DNA of 64,000 bases from Chryseobacterium gleum. GTDB lineage: Bacteria > Bacteroidota > Bacteroidia > Flavobacteriales > Weeksellaceae. Shown here piece after piece: positions 9,574 through 20,380 of this stretch. The stretch covers positions 4,047,001 through 4,111,000 of the forward strand of contig NZ_LR134289.1 of NCBI RefSeq assembly GCF_900636535.1, in the 5' to 3' direction. The position numbers were made by a program, and so were the translations under genes. The number at the start of each line of letters is the position of its first letter. The first letter of the stretch is position 1. The notes under the pieces are model-generated. The model saw only the letters and a program-made list of their open reading frames with translations. It made no database searches and was not told the DNA's origin.

Positions 9574-11439
9574 ATGCCTTACAATATGAGAAATTTCAAC
9601 CGTTATTTTAGCATAATTCTTTTATTTTTCTCTTTGAATACTGTGTTTTCTCAAAAAGGGAAATTTGAAATCAGAGATGGACATTTCCTCTTAAATGGAA
9701 AACCGTTTACCATATATTCTGGAGAAATACACTATCCGAGAGTTCCGTCAGCATACTGGAAACATCGTTTGGAGATGATGAAAGCAATGGGTTTAAACAC
9801 GGTTACTACTTACGTTTTCTGGAATTATCATGAAGAAGCTCCGGGAAAGTGGAATTTTTCTGGTGAAAAAGACCTGCAGAAGTTTATAAAAACAGCACAG
9901 GAAACCGGATTGTATGTCATTATCCGCCCCGGACCTTATGTTTGTGCAGAATGGGAATTTGGCGGATATCCATGGTGGCTGCAAAAAAATAAAGAGCTTG
10001 AAATAAGAAGAGATAATAAAGCCTTCTCAGAAGAATGCTGGAAATATATCAGTCAGCTGGCAAAACAGATTACACCCATGCAGATCACGAATGGCGGCCC
10101 AGTGATTATGGTACAGGCAGAAAATGAATTTGGTTCTTATGTGGCTCAGAGGAAAGATATCCCGCTCGAAGAGCACAGGAAATACAGCCATAAAATTAAA
10201 GAAATGCTGTTGAAAAGTGGAATTTCGGTGCCGTTATTTACTTCAGATGGAAGTTCACTTTTTAAAGGAGGTTCTGTTGAAGGTGCTTTGCCAACAGCAA
10301 ATGGAGAAAGTGATATTGATGTTTTAAAGAAAAGTATCAATGAATATAATGGAGGCAAAGGTCCCTACATGATTGCAGAATACTACCCGGGATGGCTTGA
10401 TCATTGGGCAGAGCCTTTTGTTAAAGTTTCTACAGAAGAAGTCGTAAAGCAAACCAATTTATATATAGAAAATGGAGTTTCTTTCAATTATTATATGATC
10501 CATGGCGGAACCAATTTCGGATTTACAAGTGGCGCCAATTACGATAAGGATCATGACATTCAACCGGATCTTACGAGTTATGATTATGATGCTCCCATCA
10601 GTGAAGCAGGGTGGGCTACCCCAAAATATAATGCGTTGAGAAAAATTTTTCAGAAAATACATAAGAATAAACTTCCGGATGTTCCAAAGCCGATAAAAGT
10701 GATCACAATTCCTGAAATTGAATTTTCAAAAGTAAGCAGCCTTCTTGACCTTACTGATCGTATGAAACCTGTTAAAAGTGATATGCCGCTTACGTTCGAA
10801 GATCTGAATATAGGAAACGGCTATATACTCTACAGAAAAAAATTTGATACAGACCAGAAAGGATTACTGGAGGTAAAAGGATTGCGTGATTATGCGAATG
10901 TTTATATCAACGGAAAATGGAAAGGAGAACTAAACAGGGTAAATAAAAAATATGATCTGGATATTGAAATCAAATCCGGAGACCGCCTGGAAATTCTGGT
11001 TGAAAATATGGGCAGGATCAATTATGGAGCAGAGATCGTTCATAACCTGAAAGGAATTATCAGCCCTGTGAAAATAAACGGAACTGAAGTTTCCGGAAAC
11101 TGGGAAATGCTTCCGCTGCCTTTTGATACCTTTCCAAAACATCATTTTAAAAATAAAAATATTGAAGACCATTCACCTGTGATTCAGGAAGCAGAATTTA
11201 CCCTTAATGAAACGGGAGATACTTTTCTTGATATGAGAAATTTTGGAAAAGGAATTGTTTTCATCAACGGAAGAAATGCAGGAAGATACTGGAGTACTGT
11301 AGGCCCTCAACAAACACTTTATATTCCCGGTGTATGGTTGAAAAAAGGCAGAAACAAGATTCAGATTTTTGAACAGATCAAATTTCATAATAAGATAAGT
11401 GGTATTGACCATCCCATTCTCGATCAGCTTGCGAAATAA
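9574..11439 (+). CDS. Secreted beta-galactosidase, glycoside hydrolase family 35
   Basis: 621 residues. A signal peptide ends near residue 26 (NTVFSQ). The GH35 TIM barrel begins FLLNGKPFTIYSGEIHYPRV, with RPGPYVCAEWEFGGYPWWL at about 115-135. The predicted acid/base is Glu185 in QAENEFG and the nucleophile is Glu269 in AEYYPGWLDHW, both by family alignment from memory. C-terminal beta-sandwich domains follow (GFTSGANYD and then FINGRNAGRYW near 575). It should remove terminal beta-linked galactose from polysaccharides or glycoproteins in the periplasm or outside. An ATG at 9586 is an alternative start. Confidence 0.93.
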   Translation: MPYNMRNFNRYFSIILLFFSLNTVFSQKGKFEIRDGHFLLNGKPFTIYSGEIHYPRVPSAYWKHRLEMMKAMGLNTVTTYVFWNYHEEAPGKWNFSGEKDLQKFIKTAQETGLYVIIRPGPYVCAEWEFGGYPWWLQKNKELEIRRDNKAFSEECWKYISQLAKQITPMQITNGGPVIMVQAENEFGSYVAQRKDIPLEEHRKYSHKIKEMLLKSGISVPLFTSDGSSLFKGGSVEGALPTANGESDIDVLKKSINEYNGGKGPYMIAEYYPGWLDHWAEPFVKVSTEEVVKQTNLYIENGVSFNYYMIHGGTNFGFTSGANYDKDHDIQPDLTSYDYDAPISEAGWATPKYNALRKIFQKIHKNKLPDVPKPIKVITIPEIEFSKVSSLLDLTDRMKPVKSDMPLTFEDLNIGNGYILYRKKFDTDQKGLLEVKGLRDYANVYINGKWKGELNRVNKKYDLDIEIKSGDRLEILVENMGRINYGAEIVHNLKGIISPVKINGTEVSGNWEMLPLPFDTFPKHHFKNKNIEDHSPVIQEAEFTLNETGDTFLDMRNFGKGIVFINGRNAGRYWSTVGPQQTLYIPGVWLKKGRNKIQIFEQIKFHNKISGIDHPILDQLAK

Positions 11440-11656
11440 TAATCGATATTGTAATATTTATCTCAATTTTTTTGGTTTTATTTTAATTTGCTATAAAATA
11501 GTCAGGTAAATATTGTTTTTAAAATGAAAAATTGATTAAATTTAATAACAGCTAAAAAACTGAACCATAACCACAAACTCAACCCTTAATATTACCCGAA
11601 GGTGTAATTGATTTCAAATTGTTTTCTGTTGAAATTTGCTTCAAACAAACAAAGAC

Positions 11657-12289
11657 ATGAGCATTTCCATAGCCATAGTAGAAGATGAGAAAAACTACAA
11701 CAATGCGTTGAAGAAGGTCATCAATTATCAGAAGGATATGAAGGTTATCGCTCAGTTCTTTGATGGAAATGACGCAATGATGAATCTGCCCGGTATTTCT
11801 CCCGACGTTGTGATGATGGATATCCAGTTGCAGGATATGCTTGGAATCGAGATCATAGAAAAGCTGCGAAAAGAAATGCCCGATACACAATTTATCATGT
11901 GTACCAGTTTTGATGATGACGAAAAAATCTTCAATTCTTTGAAAGCCGGTGCTATGGGATATCTTGTAAAGGGAGAAAGCATGGATAAGATTCTTTCTTC
12001 GATACGGGATGTATACAGCGGTGGTGCTCCGATGAGTTTTTCTATCGCGAGAAGAGTACTGAAACATTTCGAAAACAAACTTCCGGAAGTCGAAGGCTTT
12101 GATGAACTGACGGAACGTGAAAAGGAAATTCTTGAGCTTCTTTCACAAGGCCTTCTGTACAAAGAAATCGCAGACAAAAAATTTATCAGCATCGATACTG
12201 TGAAAAAGCATGTCGGAAATATCTACAGAAAACTTCACGTAAATAACAAAGTGGAGGCTGTCAATAAATTTAATCAATCAAAAAACTAA
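11657..12289 (+). CDS. NarL/LuxR-type response regulator
   Basis: 210 residues from ATG 11657; an upstream TTG at 11636 is less likely. The receiver domain (about 1-120) has the acidic pair Glu9-Asp10, phosphoacceptor Asp55 in VVMMDIQLQD, a Ser/Thr switch and Lys in GYLVKGES. The C-terminal LuxR helix-turn-helix reads LTEREKEILELLSQG and TVKKHVGNIYRKL. It is the first gene of a compact operon whose last gene is a matching HisKA_3 kinase, so the two are probably cognate. Confidence 0.93.
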   Translation: MSISIAIVEDEKNYNNALKKVINYQKDMKVIAQFFDGNDAMMNLPGISPDVVMMDIQLQDMLGIEIIEKLRKEMPDTQFIMCTSFDDDEKIFNSLKAGAMGYLVKGESMDKILSSIRDVYSGGAPMSFSIARRVLKHFENKLPEVEGFDELTEREKEILELLSQGLLYKEIADKKFISIDTVKKHVGNIYRKLHVNNKVEAVNKFNQSKN

Positions 12290-12295
12290 GAAATT

Positions 12296-13081
12296 ATGGA
12301 AAATTCAAATCCAACAAGTCAGGTCCTTGATGATCATATAGCGTACAGAGAAGGTCCTATTGGTAATAAGCTTGAGCAGTTAGTGGATGGGCTGGAAATG
12401 ATGCCAATCAGCCGTATTCTGGCAGAAAGCTTTATTGATAGTGCTAGAAAAGGTGTTTTGCCATTTATGCAAAATCAGAATGTGAATTTCAATCTCGGAG
12501 GTATTTATGCTGTACAGCATTCTCTCCTGCAAGATATTTGTGAGATCATGAAAGAAATTAGGGCGACCTATCTAACATTTACTTTCGTGCAGATAGATCC
12601 TCAGGATGGAAGGTTAAGACTTACACCTTATTCTGAAAACAGAATGATGTATATGGTAGCCTCGCTGCAGACACAGGAGAAAAATACTATAGATGAGAAT
12701 AATTACCTTATCATCAATGCCAATCATGATCTTACACTCAAAGATCTGAAAATCTCCGATGAAAGTTTAAGAGAGCTTAATGATTTTTATCTTAATAACG
12801 GACATCGGGTATTGAATAATTATTTAGGACGAAATAATACATTTTATATCAGTTATCATATCGTTGATTTGATAGATACCCTGTCAAAAGATCGTAGTGA
12901 TACATTTATCATCAATCTATGCGAGATCAGTGATGTGAAGAAAGTGATTTTTGAAAATAATCTTGGAGATCGATTTCGGGAAGATCAATATAAAAAACAC
13001 TTTGAAAACCACGAAAAACAAATGACGCTGGTTTTTAATACAGACCAGGGATATTACGATATGGGTTCATTATATCCGTAA
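12296..13081 (+). CDS. Unknown soluble protein in a two-component operon
   Basis: 261 residues, no signal peptide or membrane segment. I do not recognise the family. Visible features: an N-terminal part with MMPISRILAESFIDSARKG, and several beta-strand-like stretches (YLTFTFVQIDPQDGRLRLT, FYISYHIVDLID). It follows the response regulator by 6 bases and precedes the membrane gene by 1 base, so it is co-transcribed with the signalling pair. An accessory or output role is inference only. Confidence 0.75.
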   Translation: MENSNPTSQVLDDHIAYREGPIGNKLEQLVDGLEMMPISRILAESFIDSARKGVLPFMQNQNVNFNLGGIYAVQHSLLQDICEIMKEIRATYLTFTFVQIDPQDGRLRLTPYSENRMMYMVASLQTQEKNTIDENNYLIINANHDLTLKDLKISDESLRELNDFYLNNGHRVLNNYLGRNNTFYISYHIVDLIDTLSKDRSDTFIINLCEISDVKKVIFENNLGDRFREDQYKKHFENHEKQMTLVFNTDQGYYDMGSLYP

Positions 13082-13082
13082 A

Positions 13083-13718
13083 ATGGTAATCCAGATAATC
13101 TATATCGCAGTACTTTTGGCGGCTACTGTAAAGTCTGTAGTTTTAGCTGGAAAAAAAGGCCTTTCCAGCCAAAACTATTTTGCGGTATTTTTGTTTCTGT
13201 CGCTTTGTCTGGAGCTGTATGGACATTATAAAATATTGAATAAAGAATTTGACTTTGCTTATTTGTTTAATTACTACAGCATCTTTTTGATTATTTTCTT
13301 TAACATCTACTATGCTAAAATCTTCCCCCGGAAAGTTAGAGTATTTTTCCGGTACGTTCTGATGAGCATATTAGCTTATATTATTCTGTTTGTAAAGTTT
13401 TATGGTGAGAACTACGAAAATACATTAGGAATATTAGCATGTTTTTATTTCATCATTAATGTGTTGGTTTGGCTGTATGTCAGACTGAAAAACTTTGAAG
13501 AAATAAAAATTCTGGATGATCCGCATTTCTGGGTTTCCTGTGGGTTGCTTTTCTGGAGCATTTTCTTTATTTTCAGATCTATTCCGATGTTTTTCCTTCG
13601 GGATAATGATCCCGGGCTTCTGCAAATTCTAAAAGTAATGCAGTATTGTGTCAATATCATTATGTATGGAATGTTCTATATTGCGTTAGGGAAATTTGAA
13701 AACAAAAACACCATATGA
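13083..13718 (+). CDS. Polytopic membrane protein, possible sensory partner of the histidine kinase
   Basis: 211 residues with six or seven hydrophobic segments (about 1-18, 32-48, 60-78, 87-104, 115-133, 146-166, 178-200) and short loops. No domain recognised. It overlaps the kinase start by 4 bases (ATGA). Because the kinase has no periplasmic sensor of its own, this protein could supply signal input; that is inference. Confidence 0.78.
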   Translation: MVIQIIYIAVLLAATVKSVVLAGKKGLSSQNYFAVFLFLSLCLELYGHYKILNKEFDFAYLFNYYSIFLIIFFNIYYAKIFPRKVRVFFRYVLMSILAYIILFVKFYGENYENTLGILACFYFIINVLVWLYVRLKNFEEIKILDDPHFWVSCGLLFWSIFFIFRSIPMFFLRDNDPGLLQILKVMQYCVNIIMYGMFYIALGKFENKNTI

Positions 13719-14518
13719 AGCAACTACCGGACACAATACGATTGGCTTATATTATTGCTGTTATTTTGTTAATAACTTTTGTCATATTTATTGTATTAAT
13801 AGTTGTTCTGTATAATAAAAGACAGCTTTTTTTTATTCAACAGCAACAGCTCAAAGAAGCTGAACATCAAAACCAGCTCCTTCAGAAAGAACTGGAAAAA
13901 CAAAAAATTCTTGAACAGGAACGGGAACGAATCTCACATGATATGCATGATGACCTTGGGGCAGGAATCTCCGCACTGAAGCTTCAGGCAGAATTTCTGA
14001 AGCAGAAAGCAGAAAATGATGATCTGCAAAGCGATATCGAAGAGCTCCTGAAGACTTCAGAAGAAATGAATATCTCTATGCGTGAAATGCTCTGGAGCCT
14101 GAATGCCGGAAATGATACCCTGGGAAGGTTTATTGACTATGCAATCCTCTATACCACAAATTTTTTAAAGAAAACAAAAATAATGGTGTATTCAGAAAGC
14201 GAAGATATCATAGCGGAAACATCCATTTCCACAGAAATGAGGCGTAATCTTTTTCTCTGCTTAAAAGAAGCCGTCAATAATGTTTATAAGCACAGCCATG
14301 CAGATACTTTGAATCTTTCTTTCTTACAGGAAAAAAATAGCTTCTCAATGAAAATATCCGACAACGGAACTGGTATTCCTGACGGTCAGAAAGAAGGAAA
14401 CGGACTTAGAAATATGAAAAGAAGAATGAATGAATTGTCAGGTGAATTTAGTATAATACCCGAAAATCATGGAACCTGCCTGGTGTTCCGCATAGCTGTA
14501 AATACCCCTTTTGTGTAA
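13715..14518 (+). CDS. HisKA_3-type sensor histidine kinase
   Basis: 267 residues. One membrane helix (about 11-33) is followed by a Gln/Glu-rich coiled coil (38-72). The phosphotransfer motif is RERISHDMHDDLGAG with predicted His75, and the HATPase domain shows EAVNNVYKHS (N box) and DNGTGIPDG plus GNGLRNMKRR (G boxes). There is no extracellular sensor domain. Same kinase class as partners of NarL-type regulators, and the regulator is three genes upstream in the same operon. Confidence 0.92.
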   Translation: MKQLPDTIRLAYIIAVILLITFVIFIVLIVVLYNKRQLFFIQQQQLKEAEHQNQLLQKELEKQKILEQERERISHDMHDDLGAGISALKLQAEFLKQKAENDDLQSDIEELLKTSEEMNISMREMLWSLNAGNDTLGRFIDYAILYTTNFLKKTKIMVYSESEDIIAETSISTEMRRNLFLCLKEAVNNVYKHSHADTLNLSFLQEKNSFSMKISDNGTGIPDGQKEGNGLRNMKRRMNELSGEFSIIPENHGTCLVFRIAVNTPFV

Positions 14519-14568
14519 TTGACTGTTATACTTATTCATAAGAAATTTGGTATATAAAATTAAAAGCC

Positions 14569-14898
14569 ATGAAAACTCTTATTAATGACAGTATCGGAGA
14601 TTTGGAAGCAGCTTTAAAAAATGATACTGATCTTCAGGAAAAATTCAGGACCAATCCCATAGAAGCTATTAAAGAAGTGGAAATAAGAAGTCCGAAAGAC
14701 ACCGATTGCTGGATCTACAGAATCATAGTGCTCATGCTTGGTTTTGCCATTATTGCGATTATAATTGGTTTGATTCTTATATCTTTCTGGGGTAATGGGA
14801 AAACTCCCGATAGCCAGCTGGTCACTATTTTTGCAACGATTTCCTCAGGAGCAATAGGTGCTTTAGCCGGACTGCTGTCTCCTTCACCCAGGAAATAA
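14569..14898 (+). CDS. Small two-helix membrane protein with leader-like N-terminus
   Basis: 109 residues. The N-terminal 40 residues are charged and helical (DLQEKFRTNPIEAIKEV), followed by membrane helices at about 49-70 and 84-103 separated by a short GNGKTPDSQ loop. The end is LSPSPRK. Family not recognised. It starts 50 bases after the kinase gene and could share its transcript. Confidence 0.7.
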   Translation: MKTLINDSIGDLEAALKNDTDLQEKFRTNPIEAIKEVEIRSPKDTDCWIYRIIVLMLGFAIIAIIIGLILISFWGNGKTPDSQLVTIFATISSGAIGALAGLLSPSPRK

Positions 14899-15112
14899 AG
14901 ATTTTTTACATTATACTGAAAACCAATCAGGCCTGAAATCAATCATCAAGCTCCGGCATTTTACAATGTCCGGGCTTCAGCACTCTTCCGTTTTAACCCA
15001 TTGAATTGTAATAAAGAAATTGCACAATTATCATAATATAAATTAACTAAAATTTAACTTGGAATTATCTCAAAAAAATCCCGTGAAATACGCCTGAAAG
15101 TTAAATTTTGAT

Positions 15113-15120
15113 TAAATTTG
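15113..15120 (+). promoter_or_regulatory. Candidate -7 promoter element of eno
   Basis: TAAATTTG fits the Bacteroidota -7 consensus TAnnTTTG, 22 bases before the eno ATG. No clear -33 TTTG at proper spacing was found, so the call is tentative. Confidence 0.4.
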
Positions 15121-15139
15121 TCTAAACTAAAAAAATTAA

Positions 15140-16435
<1,296 letters not shown>

Positions 16436-16450
16436 TCGAATTTATAAATA

Positions 16451-16484
16451 ACGGCAAGCGATAATTTTTGTTTGCCGTATTTTA
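16451..16484 (+). terminator. Probable eno terminator
   Basis: A 9-bp stem (16451-16459 with 16470-16478, one G-U pair) with a 10-base loop, then ATTTTAT. Located 15 bases after the eno stop and before gltA. The T run is short, so some readthrough into gltA is possible. Confidence 0.55.
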
Positions 16485-16516
16485 TGGAAAGTAGTATATT
16501 TAAAAAAAAATAAATA

Positions 16517-17803
16517 ATGTCAGACAACAAAGTAATATTGAATTACGCAGGTAATTCATATGAATATCCAATTGTGGATAGTACTATCGGAGACAGAGGG
16601 ATTGATATTTCAAAATTAAGAGACCAGACAGGTTTGATCACTCTGGATTTAGGTTACAAAAATACAGGAGCTACTATTAGCGACATCACTTACTTAGACG
16701 GAGATAAAGGAGAATTATTCTACAGAGGTTATCCAATCGAGCAGATTGCTGAAAAATCTAACTTCACTGAAGTAATGTATCTTTTATTACATGGAGAATT
16801 GCCTACTCAGGATCAGTATACTTCTTTCGAAAACAACATTAAAAAATATAACTTTATTGCAGACGAGATGAAAAAAATCATCGACGTTTTCCCTCGCTCT
16901 GCTCACCCTATGGGCGTTTTATCTTCTTTAACTTCTGCTTTGACAGCCTTCAACCCGAAAGCCGTTAATGTAAACTCTAAAGAAGAAATGGATCATGCTG
17001 CTGAGCTTATGATCGCTAAGTTCTCTCACCTTTGTGCATGGACTTACAGAAAAACTCAAGGTTTACCATTAAACCACGGAGATAACAACTTAAACTACGT
17101 AGAGAACTTCTACAAAATGGCATTCAGATTACCAAACGCTGATTTCGAAATCGATCCGGTAGTAGTAAATGCTCTAGATAAATTATTAATCCTTCACGCA
17201 GACCACGAGCAAAACTGTTCTACTTCTACAGTAAGAATGGTAGGTTCTGCTCACACAGGTCTTTTCGCTTCTATCTCTGCTGGGGTATCTGCACTTTGGG
17301 GCCCACTTCACGGTGGTGCTAACCAGGCTGTAATCGAAATGCTTGAGCTTATCGAGAAAGATGGTGGTGACGTATCTAAATATGTTGCTAAAGCTAAAGA
17401 TAAGAATGATAACTTCCGTCTAATGGGATTCGGACACAGAGTATACAAAAACTTCGACCCAAGAGCGAAAATCATCAAAAAAGCTGCTGACGATATCCTT
17501 AAAGCATTAGGAATCCAGGATAAAGCTCTTGACATTGCAATGCAGTTAGAAAGAGTAGCACTGGAAGACGAATACTTCGTAGAAAGAAAACTATATCCAA
17601 ACGTAGACTTCTATTCAGGTATCATCTACAGAGCATTAGGAATTCCTACAGAAATGTTCACGGTAATGTTTGCATTAGGAAGACTTCCGGGATGGATTTC
17701 TCAGTGGAAAGAAATGAGATTGAAAGGAGACCCGATCGGAAGACCAAGACAGGTTTACCAAGGTGCTCAGCAAAGAAACTACATCGATATTGCAAGCAGA
17801 TAA
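16517..17803 (+). CDS. gltA: Citrate synthase
   Basis: First enzyme of the TCA cycle (oxaloacetate plus acetyl-CoA to citrate). 428 residues, the length of the type II, hexameric bacterial group with an N-terminal beta domain. Active-site regions are visible: HADHEQNCSTSTVR, GPLHGGANQAVIEML, GFGHRVYKNFDPRA and the C-terminal GRPRQVYQG. It is followed by a strong terminator. Confidence 0.96.
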   Translation: MSDNKVILNYAGNSYEYPIVDSTIGDRGIDISKLRDQTGLITLDLGYKNTGATISDITYLDGDKGELFYRGYPIEQIAEKSNFTEVMYLLLHGELPTQDQYTSFENNIKKYNFIADEMKKIIDVFPRSAHPMGVLSSLTSALTAFNPKAVNVNSKEEMDHAAELMIAKFSHLCAWTYRKTQGLPLNHGDNNLNYVENFYKMAFRLPNADFEIDPVVVNALDKLLILHADHEQNCSTSTVRMVGSAHTGLFASISAGVSALWGPLHGGANQAVIEMLELIEKDGGDVSKYVAKAKDKNDNFRLMGFGHRVYKNFDPRAKIIKKAADDILKALGIQDKALDIAMQLERVALEDEYFVERKLYPNVDFYSGIIYRALGIPTEMFTVMFALGRLPGWISQWKEMRLKGDPIGRPRQVYQGAQQRNYIDIASR

Positions 17804-17822
17804 TATTTGCTTACATCATAAA

Positions 17823-17850
17823 AAAATCCCAAAGCACGCTTTGGGATTTT
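17823..17850. terminator. Bidirectional terminator between gltA and esterase
   Basis: Perfect 12-bp stem (AAAATCCCAAAG at 17823-17834, complement at 17839-17850) with a CACG loop and A/T runs on both flanks. It serves gltA and the convergent esterase gene, whose stop codon abuts it at 17851. Confidence 0.9.
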
Positions 17851-18669
17851 TTATTTAAAATGTTGTCTGAAAAAAATAAAATGATGTTCAATGGAGTTTT
17901 TCCAATATTCGGTATTATGATTCCCGGGTTGGGAAATAAATGTAATGGGAATTTTCAGACTATCGGCAATACCTTTGATTTCAATGGTGGAAGGATAAAG
18001 TATATCTTCCGAACCGCAATCTATTAAAAAAGGATTCCCTTTATTGTAGGTTTTTAACAGTGTTGAAATATTATACTGCTTCCATTCGTCCGGAGAACCA
18101 AGTATTTTGTTCAGGTCATCAGTAATCCTTTCTGTTTTAAAGAATTGCAAGCTTGCATTCCTCATAATGTCAGGATCCAGAGAAAAAGCGCCGCTTGTAC
18201 TTCCTGCAGTATTAAAATAATCCTGATGAAGTAGAAAATATCGGATAGCACCATATCCTCCCATGCTCAATCCGCTGATGAAAATATTCTTTTTGTCAAT
18301 ATTGAAATTGTTATGAACCTTGGGAACCAGCTCCTTAAAAAAGAAATCTTCAGTTCTTGCCCCTTTATCATAAGGACTGTTTACATACCATGTTGTAAAT
18401 CCGTCCGGGCATACAATAATCATTTTATATTGATCAGAAAACTTCTGAAGATCTGTTGTCCGGGACCATTGACGGTAGTTTTCACTATACCCGTGTAATA
18501 AATAGACTAATGGATATTTTTCTGTCTTCATGTAGGTTTTGGGTTTAAAAATCAATACCGTATCCGGTTTTGACATAAACCCGGATTTCAGAACCCATCT
18601 TTCCTGTGCCTTGAACAGCTGCAGGCTTATTACAAGACCCATAATCGACAGGATGTTTTTTGTACTCAT
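17851..18669 (-). CDS. Secreted esterase, esterase D/Fes-type alpha/beta hydrolase
   Basis: 272 residues with a short signal peptide (MGLVISLQLFKAQ). Alpha/beta hydrolase signs: oxyanion region LVYLLHGYSENYRQW, nucleophile elbow GLSMGG with Ser135, acid candidate in IDCGSEDILYP, and His in QPGNHNTEYW near the end. Members of this family cleave esters of carbohydrates, S-formylglutathione or siderophores; the substrate is unknown here. Divergent from an HxlR regulator 76 bases away, which may control it. Confidence 0.87.
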   Translation of the reverse strand: MSTKNILSIMGLVISLQLFKAQERWVLKSGFMSKPDTVLIFKPKTYMKTEKYPLVYLLHGYSENYRQWSRTTDLQKFSDQYKMIIVCPDGFTTWYVNSPYDKGARTEDFFFKELVPKVHNNFNIDKKNIFISGLSMGGYGAIRYFLLHQDYFNTAGSTSGAFSLDPDIMRNASLQFFKTERITDDLNKILGSPDEWKQYNISTLLKTYNKGNPFLIDCGSEDILYPSTIEIKGIADSLKIPITFISQPGNHNTEYWKNSIEHHFIFFRQHFK

Positions 18670-18745
18670 AATTTTGTAATTTTAATGTAAATTTCTGCAG
18701 GCTGTGTGTGAATTGCAATAACGAACAAAATTGTGAGTGATCATT

Positions 18746-19123
18746 ATGAGAAAAGAAACTTCAACCAATGCGGCAAACGAACAGTTTCTGTTCGGTATCT
18801 GTGAACTGAATTCCGCAGTAAGTATCATCAGTGGGCGTTGGAAGTCACAGATTATTTATTCGATATCGGAGGGAAATAACCGGTTTCATCTTTTGAAAAA
18901 GGAACTGTCTAATATTTCTGAACAGGTTTTAGGGAGACAACTTAAAGAACTGGAAACTCATAAACTTATCATTAAAAAAGAAATTCCTGATACCATTCCT
19001 GCAGGAATAGAATATATACTGACCAACAAAGGGCAGGATCTTATTCCGATTCTGAAAAACTTATGTGAATGGGGCAAAGAATATGCAGATGGAAAAGAGA
19101 TATCGGTCTGCAATATTTCTTAG
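18746..19123 (+). CDS. HxlR-family transcriptional regulator
   Basis: 125 residues from ATG 18746; GTG 18737 in frame would add three. A winged helix typical of HxlR/YtfH: CELNSAVSIISGRWKSQIIYSI, RFHLLKKELSNISEQVLGRQLKELE, and the wing with GIEYILTNKGQDLIPIL. The conserved Cys near the N-terminus (FGICEL) could sense thiol or redox stress, as in some relatives. Probable local control of the divergent esterase is inference. Confidence 0.9.
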   Translation: MRKETSTNAANEQFLFGICELNSAVSIISGRWKSQIIYSISEGNNRFHLLKKELSNISEQVLGRQLKELETHKLIIKKEIPDTIPAGIEYILTNKGQDLIPILKNLCEWGKEYADGKEISVCNIS

Positions 19124-19238
19124 AAAAAATGTATATATTGCTGAAATTGAATTCAATAATTTATTAATTTTACTTTTATGAAATTATTGATATGGTCAAA
19201 GCCGAATGGTGATCGTTATAAAAAATAAATAAATTATT

Positions 19239-20300
19239 ATGACTTTCGGACAACAGATGTTATTTTTCTTCAGTGCGGTAGGAGCATTCAACGGACTTCT
19301 GCTGGGAATTTATCTGCTGTTTGTTAAGAAACTGAAATACCTCCCGGATTTTTTCCTCGGACTTCTCTTGCTGATGCTGAGCACCAGAGTGGGCATTGCT
19401 GTATGCATTTACTTTTATCCGGATCTGCCAAGAATTATTCCGCATTTGGGATTGTCTGCCTTATTTTATACCGGACCGGCGCTATACTATTATGTGAAAT
19501 CTTCCTTTCAGCAGGAACACTTTGACTGGAAGAACTGCCGGAAATGGTTTGGAATACTGACGATCATTTTGGGGACAGTCGGTTTATTATATCTCCTTTT
19601 CCCTGTTACATGGGAGCATTATTTCGGAACCTTTATTTATACTGTCTGGTCTATATTTGTATTCCTTACAGTGTATCAGTACTACAATTTTTCCAGGCAG
19701 AAGCTTAAAAATCCCAACCAGTTTGTTCTTCCGGTTCTGATCAGTAATATCATTATCTTTCTGACCTATCAGCTGATCTCAACAGGCTGGGTGCAAATCT
19801 ACTGTGCAGGAGGAAGTCTTGTATTTTCATTTGTACTGTATGCCAACTTTTTGATTTTATTCAATAAAAAATATCAGCAGCTTCCGGTAAAGGAAACTGA
19901 AAAATATTCCAATAAAAAGATCTCCGGAGAACAGGCAGACAGTTTTTCGTCCAGATTAGAGCGGCTGATGAATACTGAAGAGCTTTATAAAAATCCCAAT
20001 CTGAAATTAAGTGATGTGGCATCTAAAATGAATATCTCTGCCCATCAGCTTTCCCAGCTGCTGAATGATAATCTTGGTAAAAGCTTTTCCACTTATATCA
20101 ATGAATATCGTATTCATGAAGCCTGTGAAAAGATAGAAAATGGCTCTTATTTAAAAATTGAAGAGATAGGATATGAAGTAGGATTCAATTCCAAATCGAC
20201 TTTCTTTTCTACGTTCAAGAAAATTAAAAATACAACACCTCTTTTGTATAAACAGTCTCAAACCCTTACTGAATCAAGGTTTCAGAGTTCAAATTTATAA
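19239..20300 (+). CDS. AraC-family regulator with membrane-embedded N-terminus
   Basis: 353 residues. Residues about 1-215 hold seven hydrophobic segments, and residues about 235-345 are an AraC helix-turn-helix pair (KLSDVASKMNISAHQLSQLL, EEIGYEVGFNSKSTFFSTFKK). This 7TM-AraC layout is common in Bacteroidota and suggests direct sensing at the membrane. It lies upstream of a TonB-type receptor gene (81-base gap) and may control it. Confidence 0.9.
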   Translation: MTFGQQMLFFFSAVGAFNGLLLGIYLLFVKKLKYLPDFFLGLLLLMLSTRVGIAVCIYFYPDLPRIIPHLGLSALFYTGPALYYYVKSSFQQEHFDWKNCRKWFGILTIILGTVGLLYLLFPVTWEHYFGTFIYTVWSIFVFLTVYQYYNFSRQKLKNPNQFVLPVLISNIIIFLTYQLISTGWVQIYCAGGSLVFSFVLYANFLILFNKKYQQLPVKETEKYSNKKISGEQADSFSSRLERLMNTEELYKNPNLKLSDVASKMNISAHQLSQLLNDNLGKSFSTYINEYRIHEACEKIENGSYLKIEEIGYEVGFNSKSTFFSTFKKIKNTTPLLYKQSQTLTESRFQSSNL

Positions 20301-20380
20301 TTCAGTACTGCGGAATTTTAATTTCAAAACCGCTTTTCTGCTCCAGGCCGATACTTTTGATGTCATAAAATTTAAAATCT

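Noticed and set aside
11579..12067. 162-codon minus-strand frame across the response regulator
   Set aside because: Antisense of the receiver domain; no start context, no similarity.
19178..19228. 16-residue frame (MKLLIWSKPNGDRYKK) just before the AraC-type regulator
   Set aside because: Too short to support; could be a leader peptide but nothing in the sequence distinguishes it from chance.
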